NCBI GenBank assembly: GCA_027924585.1
Contig: BSBM01000232.1
Location: forward strand, 30,266,001 to 30,330,000
Direction of reading: 5' to 3'
From: Larix kaempferi
Taxonomy: Eukaryota > Streptophyta > Pinopsida > Pinales > Pinaceae
Length of the DNA: 64,000 nt
A program made the translations under genes and the position numbers. Under the pieces are notes generated by a model. The model was not told the DNA's origin. It did no database searches and worked only from the letters and a program-made list of their open reading frames with translations. Of the stretch, positions 22,952 to 34,679 are shown in pieces (positions within the stretch are counted from its first letter, which is position 1; every line of letters starts with the position of its first letter).

Positions 22952-23026
22952 AGCAGCGGGAGATTGAGCTAAATCCTCTACAATGTTATAGTTGGAAGCT
23001 GCACGAGCGTTCGGGTTATTCTAAAT

Positions 23027-25388
23027 TCATCTCAAAGGGAAACGAGGTGCTTTGGGACCCCCATCCATGGGCATATTGGGTATGCGAAGTGGTTGATCAG
23101 TTGGGAGAGTGCTTGAAGATGGGTCGGTAGGTGTGGCTTCAGGGGCGGATCCGTATTGATTTCGATGGGTTTGAAGATTGACATCATTAGCAAATGGTGA
23201 GTGTTGGATTCTGCATGCTGGTAATCGGCTGTTGCTGTGTTGTAGCGGATCCTTGAGGGGGATCATTTGGACGAGTGTTTACCATGCCTTGGTTTGGTAA
23301 GGGATTTTGCAATATCATGGGTTGTGGCTGAGGAGGAGGTGCTAGCTGTGCAGCATGTCCTTGTCGTTGGGCATCGTTGGTCCAGAGTTGACGCGCTCGA
23401 TCTAAATGGGGACAATTATATGTGTAATGGTTGTAGACTCCACATATGGAACATGGATGGTTTGTTCTCAAGTTATTATTTTTGGCCTGTTTTGGTGGAT
23501 GATCAGGGTTTTGGTTGAGGGGAGAAACGTTATTATTATTTGGGGGATTAGGTGGTGGTCCACCTTGGTTGTGTTTCTAGTTGTTTCCGCGGTTTTGTTG
23601 ACCTCCTTGGTTATGCTGGTTGTTCAGGTTTGGAGGTTGGTTTTGTTGTGCGTACACATGCCCTTGGGCAGTAGGTGGGTTTTGAGTTCGTGGGGGCTCT
23701 GGAGCAGGTTGCGGTGGGTAGTAAGCAGGAGGGTTATGAGGTGGACCTATTGCTTGTTGTGGTTGTGGGTAACCTTGAGCTGCTGGAAGTGTTGGAGCAA
23801 GAGGTGCTGCCTGTGAAGGATAATAAGCCACTTGGGCTTGTGGTTGAATCGGAGTTGGTGGGCCTGTTAGTTATAGTATGAAGGTGGTGCATAAGCTGAT
23901 GGTGCTTTCCCATAAGATTGTGGTGGACATGAGGGTCCATGAGTGTGGTGGGTATGTGTTACTAGAGCATACGAAGTTGTAGCTCCAGAATGAGATGAAG
24001 CCCTAGAAAGATCTGGGGAGTTGTTTGTACTCATCATGGTAAAAGGTTTGTTTTGCACCATAACCTGGCCGATAATATCGTCGGCGGCATGGGATGCCCC
24101 TGGCGCGTCATGGCGGGATGGATCGCCGCGCAGGGCATCAGGTAAAATAGTGTATAGATATCCAGACTGGGCATATATGAGGTTGAACTGCTGGGCTTTT
24201 AAGATGGCTTCTTCTTTTGACTAGGGTCGTTCAGAAGTTACATCTTTGGCTATGAGGGGGAGGAGTGATTTGAGGAACCAATCCAAAAAGATACGGTCGT
24301 CAAGTTTTATCTTGCAGAGGCTACAGTGCTTACGCCACTCATGGATATGATCATTGATGTGTGTAGCGATGTTCTGTCTACAAAACAAAAGTATTTCCAC
24401 TTCCTGCATCACAGCGTACAGGTAGTTGAAAGAACTGAAGGAACGTTGAGGTGAGGGATGTAAAAGTGGGTGTGTCCCATGTGGTTGCTCATTGTACCAC
24501 TTGGCTGCAAAGCCAATGAAAGTTCTTTGTAAAAGTCTGAGTCGAATAGAATCATCTACTGTGGAGTTCGAGGAACACCATAGGTGAAACAACATGATGT
24601 GGTTTTGGGGGTCTTCCCCGGCTTTCCCTTCAAACTTGGGGATGTCTGAGGGGAGTTTTGTGGGCATGGGGGGCCACACAGGGTCATGTCTAATAGGTTT
24701 GTTGGTTAACCTTTCCAGGTCTGGTAAGTTTAGACTAGCCATGTATGGCAGATTGGTAGATGGGTGTGGCATGGTCACTGGGGTATAATTGCTAATGGTA
24801 GCATTATGGATTGGTCCAGTTCTCCCTAAGGGCATGGTAGGTGTGAAAGGAATGTGTCCTCCAGCCGATGTGGTATGGGAGGGGCCTGCGCTCCCAAGTG
24901 CAACGTGGGTTGTAGATGGGTTAGGAATGGTTCCAGTAATCGCTAGGATCTGGGTAGTGGCGATGAGAGAGGGGGTGACCCCCATGTTGGGCATACCTAA
25001 TATAGGTGTTAGTCCTATGTTGGGCATGCCTAAAGTGGGTGTGGCTCCTATATTAGGCATGCCTAAGGGGGTTGTGGCTACCGTGGTTGTCACGGTAGTA
25101 GCAGGGGTTGTTGATATAGCCCCAACAACACTAGTGAACAGGGGGTCATATTGTGATCCATCCATGGGGTTGGTTGGTGATGTCTCGGTAGGGTGTTCGG
25201 ATTCAGCCTCAGAATCAAATGTAAAATGAGGCACGTCATAATCGGATGACTGGGTTCTATTCCGATGATGTGTGGAGTCAAGGGACAACACTCTATGTCT
25301 ATGACATGTAGGGTCAAGTGTACCAAATTGAGGGGGTTCACCCTGACAATGCCGAGATCGTCTTAAGTTCTCAATGGTGAGATATGTC
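23027..25388 (-). pseudogene. gag: Element B gag (capsid and first zinc knuckle)
   Basis: The open frame extends upstream of 25291 to about 25388 without an ATG, so the start is uncertain. The N-terminal part is Thr/Pro-rich, with an 11-residue repeat (LGMPNIGATPT, LGMPNIGLTPI, LGMPNMGVTPS) at about 24979-25070. The capsid-like domain follows with LPSDIPKFEGKAGEDPQNHI, LRLLQRTFIGFAAKWY and FLDWFLKSLLPLIAKDV, ending at a stop near 24221. A Pro/Gln-rich region continues in shifted frames (24061-23577), then the zinc knuckle CSICGVYNHYTYNC at about 23440. Breaks between pieces show decay. Confidence 0.82.
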
Positions 25389-27094
25389 TAGAAATGCCAA
25401 TGGATGGTGGTGAGATTGAAAAACTCAAGACCCTAGTGCAACAATGTGTGCAGGAGGGGAGTATGAAAAAAAAATGGCTCTCAGGCCAACAACCAACCTC
25501 AAAAGCACTTACTATAACAGTTGTGTTATAGTAAGTGGAGTAATCAAGAAAAGTGGTCAGAATACCAAAAATCAAGTGGCTCCTAGAAAAAAGTGGTGCT
25601 CACTAGACCAAGGGGGGTAGCAGAGCATGCAAACGCCTAACTAAAAGTGGTATTATGATTCAACGAAACATATCCTCTGCAAGGTGATGAAATCCAAGTC
25701 AAACAATATGAGTAGTGGAATCAAAGGCTAGATATCCCCCTACCGGGAGGGACATCGAGTAGACAACCCTAAAAATTGGCCACTAAGATACCTCGTTCAT
25801 GACACGTTCGATTGGGTGAATATGTAGTTTGGTTCTATCACCGCTGTAATCCCATAAGGGTGGTACACCGAGAACTACAAAAGGTATCCTTCGGTTACTG
25901 AATGGATAGCGGTATTCCACTCAGACTTCTGGAATCAGTCTGGCTACTTCAACCTTCCTAAGGGAGAGGCCTTCCCAATAAATTGGTATTAAACTATGTC
26001 AACAAATAATAAGGGATTTTGGTACCCTAAATGTCAAAACACAATGTCTCAGATGTAAATGAGTGAGGGGTGTTATTGGAACACCTATCCCCCCAATCCT
26101 ACCTAGCTACAAGATTCTTTAAGTGTTCCCCAAGTGGGGTTAAAGTGTTTGTTGAGTTTAGGCAGATTTTATGGCTCAGTTAATTAAAAATGTGGAAGAT
26201 TGGGTGCAAGTGTGATTATTTAACTGAAAAAGAATTTGCCTCGCTTGGGCGATTGATTACAAATAAAAAACAAGACGATTTCAATTTGTAAAAAATAAAA
26301 GGTTTTTTCTCAAATATAAATGCTTACAAAAAATCATTCAAAAACTATGGACTTTTGAAATAATTTTTTAAAGAAAAGCAAATAAAATAAAATTTGCAAG
26401 AAATAAATGGATTTCTAAGCGCTTGCTTGGGTAAAACTATTGAGCAAATTGGAAAGAGGGTTCGGAATTTGCGAAGAAGTGAAATCTATGATCTAAACAA
26501 AGTGCTAAAAAAACAAAGTGCTAAAAAACCTTTCTTTCACTTGTTGAAATTTTTTAAAAAGATTTTAATTGAGCATATGTAATAGAAAAAATGATTTACT
26601 ATTGCTGCAATAATTAAAATAGAATGGTGAAAAAAATTGTAGAAATAATAATGCTGGACAAAAGAGGCTAAATGGGCAAAAAATGCAGCAAAATTTTTCT
26701 AAAAATTAGGCCGACCGGGGAAAAAAAAAAAAAAAAGTAGCAAAGCAGCATCGCGGGTTGATGGGCAAAAGCCGCGATGTGCATCGCGGGTTTATGGGAA
26801 AAAGCCGCAATGTGCAGCGCAGAAAAAGATTGCAAGGCCGCGATGCGCAACGCAGAAAACTGCTGTGAGGTCGCGATGAGCCGCGTGAAAAAGCGCGATG
26901 CGAAAAAGAAAAAAATTGTCGCTGGAAACGAAACCGAAAAGTGAAATTTCAGGCTGTTTAAAGGCTACAGAAAGGGCCAAAAGCTAGAGCAGCAATGAAT
27001 ATGCTGTCTAGTATGACAGATCTGCAAATTGAAATGATAAAACTAGTAAAAGCGAAGATCTAAAGCTAAAGTGTAAGATTCAAAAATTCGAATA
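25389..27094 (-). other. Element B 5' leader
   Basis: This is 1.7 kb between the primer site and gag with no ORF I can support. From 26745 to 26900 it holds several copies of the CATCGCGGG and GCGATGTGCATCGC motif, including AGCCGCGATGTGCATCGCGG. These match the core of the 33-bp repeat at 15955-16235 on the other side of the coding region. Poly-A and AAAATAAA-rich stretches fill 26220-26660. Confidence 0.7.
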
Positions 27095-27109
27095 CCAGCG
27101 GAGTCGCCA
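27095..27109 (-). other. Primer binding site (tRNA-Arg-like), element B
   Basis: On the minus strand TGGCGACTCCGCTGG begins a few bases after the LTR end (CAACA). It is close to the TGGCGACTCTGCTGGGG primer site known from Ogre/Tat elements. One base differs and the match is shorter at its 3' end. Confidence 0.75.
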
Positions 27110-27114
27110 AAAAA

Positions 27115-27815
27115 TGTTGCTTGGTTTTTCAACCAAGCATGTGTAAGGATGCACCTATTAACTTGTAATAGTAGTCTCGAATGAAAAGAAAATAACAATA
27201 AACTGAATCTAATCTAACATTAACACGTATAAGAAAAATAAAGAACTTGATTGATAACAATAAGCAAATAAGACAAGAGATTTAAAAGAATTTGTTTTTG
27301 TATTACCTCAAATGGTGAGGATGATGGTTGTTGAGCAACTCCAAGGTTGAGAAGCTCCAATGTCCAATGGTCTCTTCTTCTCCAAAGCTTCAATGGGGAT
27401 CTTCAAAATCAAAATGGGAGGCAATGGATCTCAAAGGGAATTTGGAAGCATAAGGATAGGATGAAATGTGGATGGAAAGTGAGGAGCCCCTATCACCTTT
27501 TTATAGCTTTTGGTGATTGGGAATACCATTATGGTTTTGAGGAAACCAATGGTATTAACCAACATGGTTTATGTCTCTTTTTCCCTCTTTTTCCTTTCTT
27601 GAATATTTTTATTCCCTTTTAATATTTTTTGGGAATTTTGGACCCTTTTTTAGGGTTTTTTTGAGGAAAAATACATATTTTGAGGGGAAAAAAGGTGTAT
27701 TGTGGTCTTTTTTGGTGACCTTTTGATGGTTTTAGAGGCTCAAATGGTGGAAAAGTGGACAAATGGGTCATGTGAATAAGGGAATGAGCTAGTGAGCACT
27801 TTTTGGGTGTTAACA
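27115..27815 (-). repeat. Element B 5' LTR
   Basis: It is 701 bp and aligns with 12154-12870, differing by scattered substitutions and small indels. It is bounded by the primer site on one side and TSD ATATT (27816-27820) on the other. Confidence 0.92.
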
Positions 27816-28189
27816 ATATTGAATTTGCAGAAGACTCATGCATTTTGTAAAAGTCACACCTTTTGCGAAGACTCATGTCTGCATTTTAACAATGTTTGTA
27901 CTTTTTCTTCATTCAGTTATATGCAAGAGTTTTCCCCTTTTGTGCCATAATACTTATCTTAGAAACAACTGTTCTTCACTCTATCACATGCAAGCTATTT
28001 TTATGCAATAATCATAACTTAGTAACAAATTGAATGCATGCATGTTTCTACAAATCCCTTTTTGCAACAATTCTAACACATGAGTTTGATAAACACTGTG
28101 ACATACACCTTCTAACCATAACCTTCACTAACATACTTCTTGAATTCCTAAGATGCATCATACTGAATTCAAGGATGTCACCTGATATT

Positions 28190-30310
28190 CTTGAGATTAA
28201 CAAAAGGAGTAGCAATTGCTTGCTACTTTAGATGTACCCAGATTGTCTGCTTCTTCTGTGCATTTTTGGGGATATTTCCTTACCCATTTTTTCTTGTGCG
28301 CACTTCTATCTTGATTATGTGCTTGAATATTTTCACTATGATTCCTTGTAGTGTGATTTCTTTTGCACAAAAACTCTTCATCAGGAAAGTTTACTACTCT
28401 TCGATAGTACATAGCCTTGTGTCCAAAACCATCACATGCATCACTTCTCATAGTTTGACAATATTTTGCAACATGACCCAAGCGATTCATCTTGTGCACT
28501 TTGTCCTATTGATCCTTCTTTGGTTACTATATTGAAAAGAGTTGTATTTGTTGAAGGAACTGTCATACTTAAACGACTTAAAATTATTTCGGAAATATTC
28601 ACCATCGCAAACCTTATTTGATGCCTTTTCATAACCAAGACCTGACTTGTGTTTATGTGATCTCTAATCATTCAGGATTGAGGTGTTGTATTTGAAATTG
28701 TTCTTCATTTCATCTTCACAACTAGTCTTGTTCCTTTCTGGATGTGCATAATTTACAATTAGATATTGGACTTGTTTCTTTCCCTTCATCTCAACCAACT
28801 TATCTTCTAAGTAAGATATTTCTCTGTCCTTCGACTCAAGTTGGCAGGTCAACATCTTAATTTTATGCGCTAATTCTTCCAAATATATTTCAGTGCAAGT
28901 TTATCTTATCCAAGCACTTTCACCTTATCTTTTGTAGAAATCAGTTGTTTCGCATAGTTGATCACCTTTTCACAAAATTTTGTATCAAGAGACTCTTTAA
29001 ATATCTTGTACTATTCTTCATACTTCGACAAATACACCTGCAAGAATTTATTCTTCTTTCTTGACTTCTTTAATTCATCTAGAGCACTAATAAATTCACC
29101 TTCCTAGTCAACTTCTACAGCTTCTTCGTCTTCTTCAGATTGATTATTGGTCATAAATTCTGCAACTGGATTTGGAGGAGTAACTCGATTTGGAGGTTTT
29201 TTGAAGGACTCACTAAAGAAGTATTTGTCAAGTGACCCTGGTTTTCTTTGCACAATTTGAGTATTCTTCAAACTGTTCTTCTTCTTTTCATCTCTGCTTT
29301 CTTCTTCCATAAAGGCCATGAAAAGTACCTATTTTTTCTCTTCGTCGCAGTCACTTCCTTTAGATACATTGTTGTCTTCCTCGGTATACATACTTTTCTT
29401 CTGTTTTGGAATCCTCCTTTTTATTTTCAGGTATGTGCTGAGTGCACGTAGTTCTTCGTTCATGATAACTAAGTTCTTCGCCATTGTCTCTATCTCCATC
29501 TTCTCTGTAAGGACACTTAGAAGAAAAATGGCCTATTCCTCCACATTTGAAACATTTGAAAGGAAATTTTTTTCTATACTTACCTCGTCCTATTTCCAAC
29601 TTCCTTACAAAGTTTTAATACTCATCAGATGATTCAATGTATGATTCTTTGTCATGATTGTGCTTATCATTTCCAGTGGCTTTAAATGCAACTTCCTTTA
29701 CGATGGGAATCTCTTTCTCAGTTCTCATCGCATATGCCGTTAGGATCCCCCAAAGCTCATCCATTTTTATATCTTCAATATTTTCTCTGTAATCCAATAC
29801 ATACACCTTCACATCAAATTCTTCCAGAGTGACCCCAAGACTCTTGATAGCATTAACTATCTCATAAAATCTTAAGAAGTAAGAGGTGATGTTCTCTTCA
29901 TATTTAATTTTCAAGGATTCAAACAACCCAGAATAATTCTCCAACTTTGGCTTCTTTACCTTTTCGTCGCCTTCATATACACCTTTGATTTTGTCCCAAA
30001 ATTCCTTGGCTAAGGCGCATTGCATAACCTTGACGAATTCAGTATCTGTCAAACCACATAGCAATGCATTTATGGCTCTTCCATTGCATTCATATATTCT
30101 CCTCTCAGTTGGAATAATTGGAACAAATTATGGGACATTGTAACCATCAACAATGGACTGCCAAACATCTGCTCCTAGTGATTCTAGATATACTTCCATC
30201 CTAACCTTCCAGAAGGTGTAGTTGGTGCCATCAAACCTTGGTGCTCTATTTATGGAAATACCTTCCTGCTTGTCGATAACTGTGCATGGATTTGTCTTCC
30301 AGATGTTAAG
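28190..30310 (-). pseudogene. gag: Element A gag (copia-type, UBN2-like, zinc knuckle)
   Basis: The minus strand just inside the 5' LTR reads a DUF4219/UBN2-type gag. It starts with a segment like APRFDGTNYTFWKVRMEVYL, continues with the ORF at 30064-29615 (FWDKIKGVYEGDEKVKKPK, SYFLRFYEIVNAIKSLG), then a zinc knuckle CFKCGGIGHFSSKC at about 29560-29515. An acidic, coiled-coil-like tail follows (28882-28664: LESKDREISYLEDKLVEMK), then a second zinc-like cluster around 28500-28420 (HKMNRLGHVAKYC, ACDGFGHKA). Stops and frameshifts break it throughout. Element B interrupts the region downstream, and no pol follows on the far side. Confidence 0.78.
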
Positions 30311-30324
30311 ATGTTACTGAAGAC

Positions 30325-30342
30325 ACCTGCTCTGATATTAAT
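30325..30342 (-). other. Element A primer site region
   Basis: On the minus strand, after the LTR end CCAACA, the sequence continues ATTAATATCAGAGCAGGTG. ATATCAGAGC resembles TGGTATCAGAGC of the tRNA-Met site with changes in the first bases. It is consistent with a decayed copia primer site. Confidence 0.5.
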
Positions 30343-32575
30343 TGTTGGAATCTAATTAATACAGAGAGTGGGGGTGAAACAATATTAGCGTAGTTATGAT
30401 CATTTTTTAACTTCTTTAACATATTAGTATGAACTTAATCCTAATATTCAATTATGCAGTCAACATAAATAAAACATTCATCCACATATGTACCAAGACA
30501 AATAACACAAAACACATAGAATTTTGACATGGAAACCCAAATGGGATAAAACCATTGAATGTTCTTTTGTGATGAAATGATTACATTCGAGGAAGCACCA
30601 ACCCCCTGGTTTTATAGGAACCGACTTGAAGGAAGCAAAAACTCCCTGTGTTCTCCAACACCAACTAGAAGGAGTCTACGACCCCCTATTCATTGCCCCA
30701 TCATGCCACCCAGATATACACAATAATATATTACCTTTCTGAACTTCCAACACACGCACACTTATGATATTCTGATGTTCGTTTTGCTATGTGCACCTTT
30801 TGTATGTCGTCGTATTGTTGTCACTTCCCTACATACATTACTTGAATTCTCATTCCACTCAACACTTCACTTTAACTGATGTTGCACTTGGTATTGTGTG
30901 CTACTTAATCTGTTGCAGTTTGCACCACTGATTTACTATGCCATTCTGCTAGTGCATAACTAAACTATCAACTGATACCGTGCATCAACTGATACCGTGC
31001 ATCAACTGATACCGTGCATCAACTGATGACTTGTTGTTCTGATGTCACACACCAATATCATATGGAATTGTGGCTTACTAAGATGTGTCCATTCTATTTA
31101 AGTGCCACAATATTTTAGAAAATATGCGACATGTTGTGCATCATATGATTTGTCCTTTCAATTTAACATAGTTTCCTCATATCATCCTCATCACAATGCA
31201 CATACTTGACTCTACTTCTACTCGGTATCTGCACATATGATGATATTCTTAGCACACTTCAACTCAGTCTGCATACATCAGTCAAACTTCCTCACTTTGC
31301 GCATGTTCTGATATACTTCATATCTGTCTCTGCATAGATCTACCTAAGAACATATGTGAATGTTTGCATGTTGTTTTCAATATGGTCGTTCAGTACTCAT
31401 GCACTTGTGCATCCTATGCACTCTTCCTTTTCTATCTTAGTGCAAAAGTCACATATCTACAACATCATTCTGCGCACCATCAGTTATATCATTCACCTTC
31501 TTTTGTGGAGTCGGATCTCTGCTAGGTCATTTTTGTTCTAGTTCCACGAGCCCTTGATGCCTCAAATATAAATCTCTAACTTCCACTTACAAGCTCTTCA
31601 TCCTTTCCATCAAGCTTTCCTCAAATATCCAACTTGCTTCCCTATTTATACATGTCCTGCATGGATTGTATGTTAGCAAGTTGGTTGTGGAATTGCTTCT
31701 TTCTTGCTTCACGGAGTGTGCTTCTTCCACTTGGCATGTTCTGCGCTGATGATGTGTCCTTTATTTGTGGGTACCATGCATACATGGTCCTTGAATTGGT
31801 GGGAATTTCACCCTTGTTGTACCATCACTTTTGGGTCTTGTGCGCTTGATGTATCATTTCCTTGCCGAACTTTCACATACATGATCTTCGACTTAGTGGG
31901 ACTTTGACCATTGCGGTACCATCACTTGTAGGTCTTGTGCACTTGCTGTGTCATCGACTGTGTAATTTGTGTATATACTGACTCCAATCGCTACACACTT
32001 CTTGTAACTTGTGTGTGCTTCAAATACTGAAATTTTCTTCTGATTGGTGAGATTTGCATGCTTTCAGTACTTGCATAACTATTCAACCATTTCTTGTTCC
32101 ATGTTGTTTGTGCACTCCACTAGACTTGCTTGTGCACTCTAGAATTTGTCCCATGTATTCTTTGGCTTGCTTGTGCACTCTTCAAACCTTTTTCCAACCA
32201 ACACTTTAGATTGTACCTTGAAGGACTATGACTAGATGGACTTATGACTTGCTCAAGTACATGTTCTTTATGTACTTCTTCAAACTGGATGTGCATTCCT
32301 TAAATACTTCTTGAAACTGAATATGCGCAATGTACCCCTGGACACACTTCTTTAGACTGGATGCAACTTCTATATATACCTATTCATACTTGCATCCATA
32401 TACTTCACCATATTTCTTATGCATATACTTATTCAATATGACTTTTCTATATTTCTTCAGGCTGGCATGGGAATATTGAATCCACTTTGACAGTAGTTGA
32501 CTTTAATGACTCAAGCTGAATCATTTGATATCCTCTTTGACATTATTTGACATCGATGACAACCAAAGTTCAACA
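30343..32575 (-). repeat. Element A 5' LTR (2233 bp)
   Basis: On the plus strand it starts TGTTGGAATC and ends AAAGTTCAACA, inverted LTR ends. Its last 1.3 kb matches 1-1308. On the minus strand a TATA box (TATAAATAG, plus 31642-31650) precedes the region that would be transcribed toward gag. Near 30970-31026 a 17-bp unit (CTGATACCGTGCATCAA) is repeated about three times. ORFs at 31356-31907 are not credible genes. Confidence 0.85.
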
Positions 32576-32580
32576 ATATT

Positions 32581-32823
32581 TTCATATTAATATCTAAAAC
32601 AATGGACACATGGCATGTTGTACAACTTCACTTTCCTTATAGGCCAAAACAAAACAATTTGTGGGAAATTTACCGTAAATTTGAAATTTCTCTCAGAATT
32701 CAAAATTTGGTAAAATCCTATCACCTTGCAAACAAGACATCCATGCTACTACCAAACAAATATAAAAATAAAAAGGCCAAAATTTCAGATTCACCGTAGG
32801 TGGAAGTTCACCTAGCGAGACAG
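32581..32823. other. Short spacer between elements A and C
   Basis: This is about 240 bp of AT-rich sequence after the A flank (ATATT 32576-32580) and before the C TSD (TCTCC 32824-32828). I recognise no gene or repeat here. Confidence 0.5.
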
Positions 32824-32828
32824 TCTCC

Positions 32829-33697
32829 TGTTGGCAGGCGGTTTGGTAGAGTGCTATCGCAGCATCTCCGATGCTGCGACAAGGAAAAAGATAGTGCGAA
32901 TGGCGAGAAGATGATGCGAATGGCGATGAGTGGAAGATTAGTTATGTATTTTGGGTCAATTGTGCCACGGAATGCAGGTTTTGGGTCATTTGGACCACAT
33001 ATTATGTAATGTTGAGTCAGTTATACCGCAGAATGCGGGTCTTTGGTCGGTTTTGTACCAAGTTAGTTAGATATTGGGTCACTTGTCCAAATTTTGGTTT
33101 TAAAAGTGGACAAGCATTGTAATGGCAGAAGCCTATATATAGATAGGAGTCATAGGTATTGGAAAAAAGGTGGAATCAAGGTGAAGAGAAGTGCATGTTT
33201 GGGTTGTTTCTGCACAGCTGTGAGATATTGCCGAGACCTGATCTTTGAAGAGATATTGTATCTAAGGTTTTGCAGTGATAATATGATATGATGAAACGGT
33301 TCTGGTGCAATTCCTGGGTTTTTTCTGTTTGTTTATGGTAATGCAATGTCACACTTCATGAATAATGCTATGTTTCCTCGATGCAATGTTGCTTTACTGT
33401 TACTACTGCTGTGATAATGAATGTTGTGATCGAATAATGCATTATGAATACATGTCAAATGTTTGAGATCCCTGTTTAGTGTTGCAATAGAGTTAGTTCA
33501 TATAGCTACAACCCTCCTCCTTCTTCGGCGAAAACATGGTTCCGTCTGCTCTTCCTGGACGCCTTGGCTGAGACCTCATCTAATTTGCAGGTGTTGCTAG
33601 GCGGGATAAAACCTGCCCCAGCCTGTGCCCAGGGAGACTGCGGCATGTGTTGATAGTGAAGTGGAACCCCTGTCGACTAGAGTCACATTGGTCAACA
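32829..33697 (+). repeat. Element C 5' LTR
   Basis: It is 869 bp, TGTTGGCAGG to GTCAACA. A TATA box (TATATATA) lies at 33134-33141. Internal phrases such as GGGTCATTTGGACCACA and GAATGCGGGT recur imperfectly about every 50 bp upstream of it. Compared with the 3' LTR it lacks about 10 bp near 33090 and has many substitutions. Confidence 0.93.
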
Positions 33698-34460
33698 AAT
33701 GGTTCCGTTTCCAAGTGTATGGGAACAGTCACGACAATTGCCCTTATATACAAAAAATGGTCACAACCCCGAGAAATCTTTATTGCACATTTTGCAAGTC
33801 GGTGGGTCACAATGATAAAGATTGTCGTGCATATGGGTTGCTACAAGAAATATTGTGTGATACATTCTACATCAAGGATGATCAGCGTGCCGTACAACAA
33901 CCACAAATGCAACTATAGGTAGCTCAGCCACTACCTCAACCGCAGATGCAGTTTGTACCGCAGCAGTTCATGCCGCAATACGCTCCAATGCAAGTGGCTC
34001 CGCAACAACCGTAGTATGCACCACAGGGGCAAGGCATACAATAGAATCCTATGCAGCCGCAGTACCAACAGTAGGGCAGATTCCGAGGAGGATACCGAGG
34101 TGGATGCGGTGAAGGATTTGGTCCAGGACATGGTGATCGTGGACCTGTTCAATGCTATCACTGTGCATTGTGGGGGCATTATCAGTGAGACTATCCACTA
34201 CCACAGAATCAGTGTACATTCTGTTTTGTTAATGATCATACAGTTGAGAATTGTCCACAGTTGATTACACAATGGCAGGTTGGGAACGCTCCGCAGATAC
34301 AGAATCAGACCCAACCACAACAACCAGCCCAGAACCAAGTATAGCAACTAGTCTAGAACCAAGTACAATAACCAGTACAGAACCAACCACCGCGACCGAA
34401 TCAAACACAAATCCAAATTTGAACCCACAGGGGAATCTGCAGCAGCCTCAGATGTAGGGT
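33698..34460 (+). pseudogene. gag: Element C zinc-knuckle and Gln-rich region
   Basis: Past the LTR the plus strand encodes a zinc knuckle CTFCKSVGHNDKDC at about 33790-33830. A Gln/Pro-rich stretch follows, full of TAG and TAA codons where the repeat pattern implies CAG or CAA. Further knuckle-like motifs (QCYHCALWGHY, CTFCFVNDHTVENC) lie at about 34150-34255. Nearly all premature stops fit C-to-T changes at glutamine codons. The sequence after the LTR, TGGTTCCGTTTCCAAG, may be the primer site, but I do not recognise the tRNA. Confidence 0.72.
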
Positions 34461-34679
34461 GCAAATATTGCGACAATTTTTGCAGAACCGCGACCACAAG
34501 ATGCTTCGGTGGCTGTTGTAACTCGTGGAGGAAAAATGACTGGGGAAGATAGCTTGCAACCACTGATTCGGTTGGCAGGCCAGAAGACGGTACCATTTGA
34601 CATCGATGTTGAATGGGAGGCATTCCTTTAGGTGCGTCACACCTTGGAGAAAGACCGCGGTAAGGATGTTGTTTGAGAT

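Larger units (their letters stand above)
12154..27815 (-). mobile_element. Element B: large Ty3/gypsy retrotransposon, Tat/Ogre-like
   Basis: The element is 15,662 bp with LTRs at 12154-12870 and 27115-27815 (both TGTTGC...TTAACA in plus orientation). The TSD ATATT is at 12149-12153 and 27816-27820. The coding strand is minus: gag, zinc knuckle, protease, two more zinc knuckles, reverse transcriptase, RNase H, integrase, then a separate second RNase H. The primer site matches the tRNA-Arg type used by Ogre/Tat elements. Between integrase and the 3' LTR lie about 5 kb with a convergent antisense gene, which is typical of some Tat elements. LTRs differ by many substitutions and indels (717 against 701 bp), and the polyprotein has several stops and frameshifts, so it is not young. 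Confidence 0.93.
1..32575 (-). mobile_element. Element A: old LTR retrotransposon hosting nested insertions (copia-type gag, no pol seen)
   Basis: Two LTR copies in the same orientation lie at 1-1308 (cut by the window edge) and 30343-32575. They read 5' to 3' on the minus strand, begin TGTTGAACTTTGG and end CCAACA. A gag ORF follows the 5' LTR on the minus strand. Without element B (12154-27815) and solo LTR F (1792-10929), the internal region is about 4.2 kb (1309-1791, 10935-12153, 27821-30342). That is too short for gag plus a full pol, and I see no protease, integrase or reverse transcriptase motif in it. A is therefore probably a non-autonomous gag-only element, although a deletion of pol is also possible. 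The right flank after the LTR is ATATT (32576-32580); the matching left flank lies outside the window. Confidence 0.8.

Noticed and set aside
32576-32580. ATATT flanking A matches the TSD of B
   Set aside because: B's own pair is complete at 12149-12153 and 27816-27820; the match with the A flank is an AT-rich coincidence.
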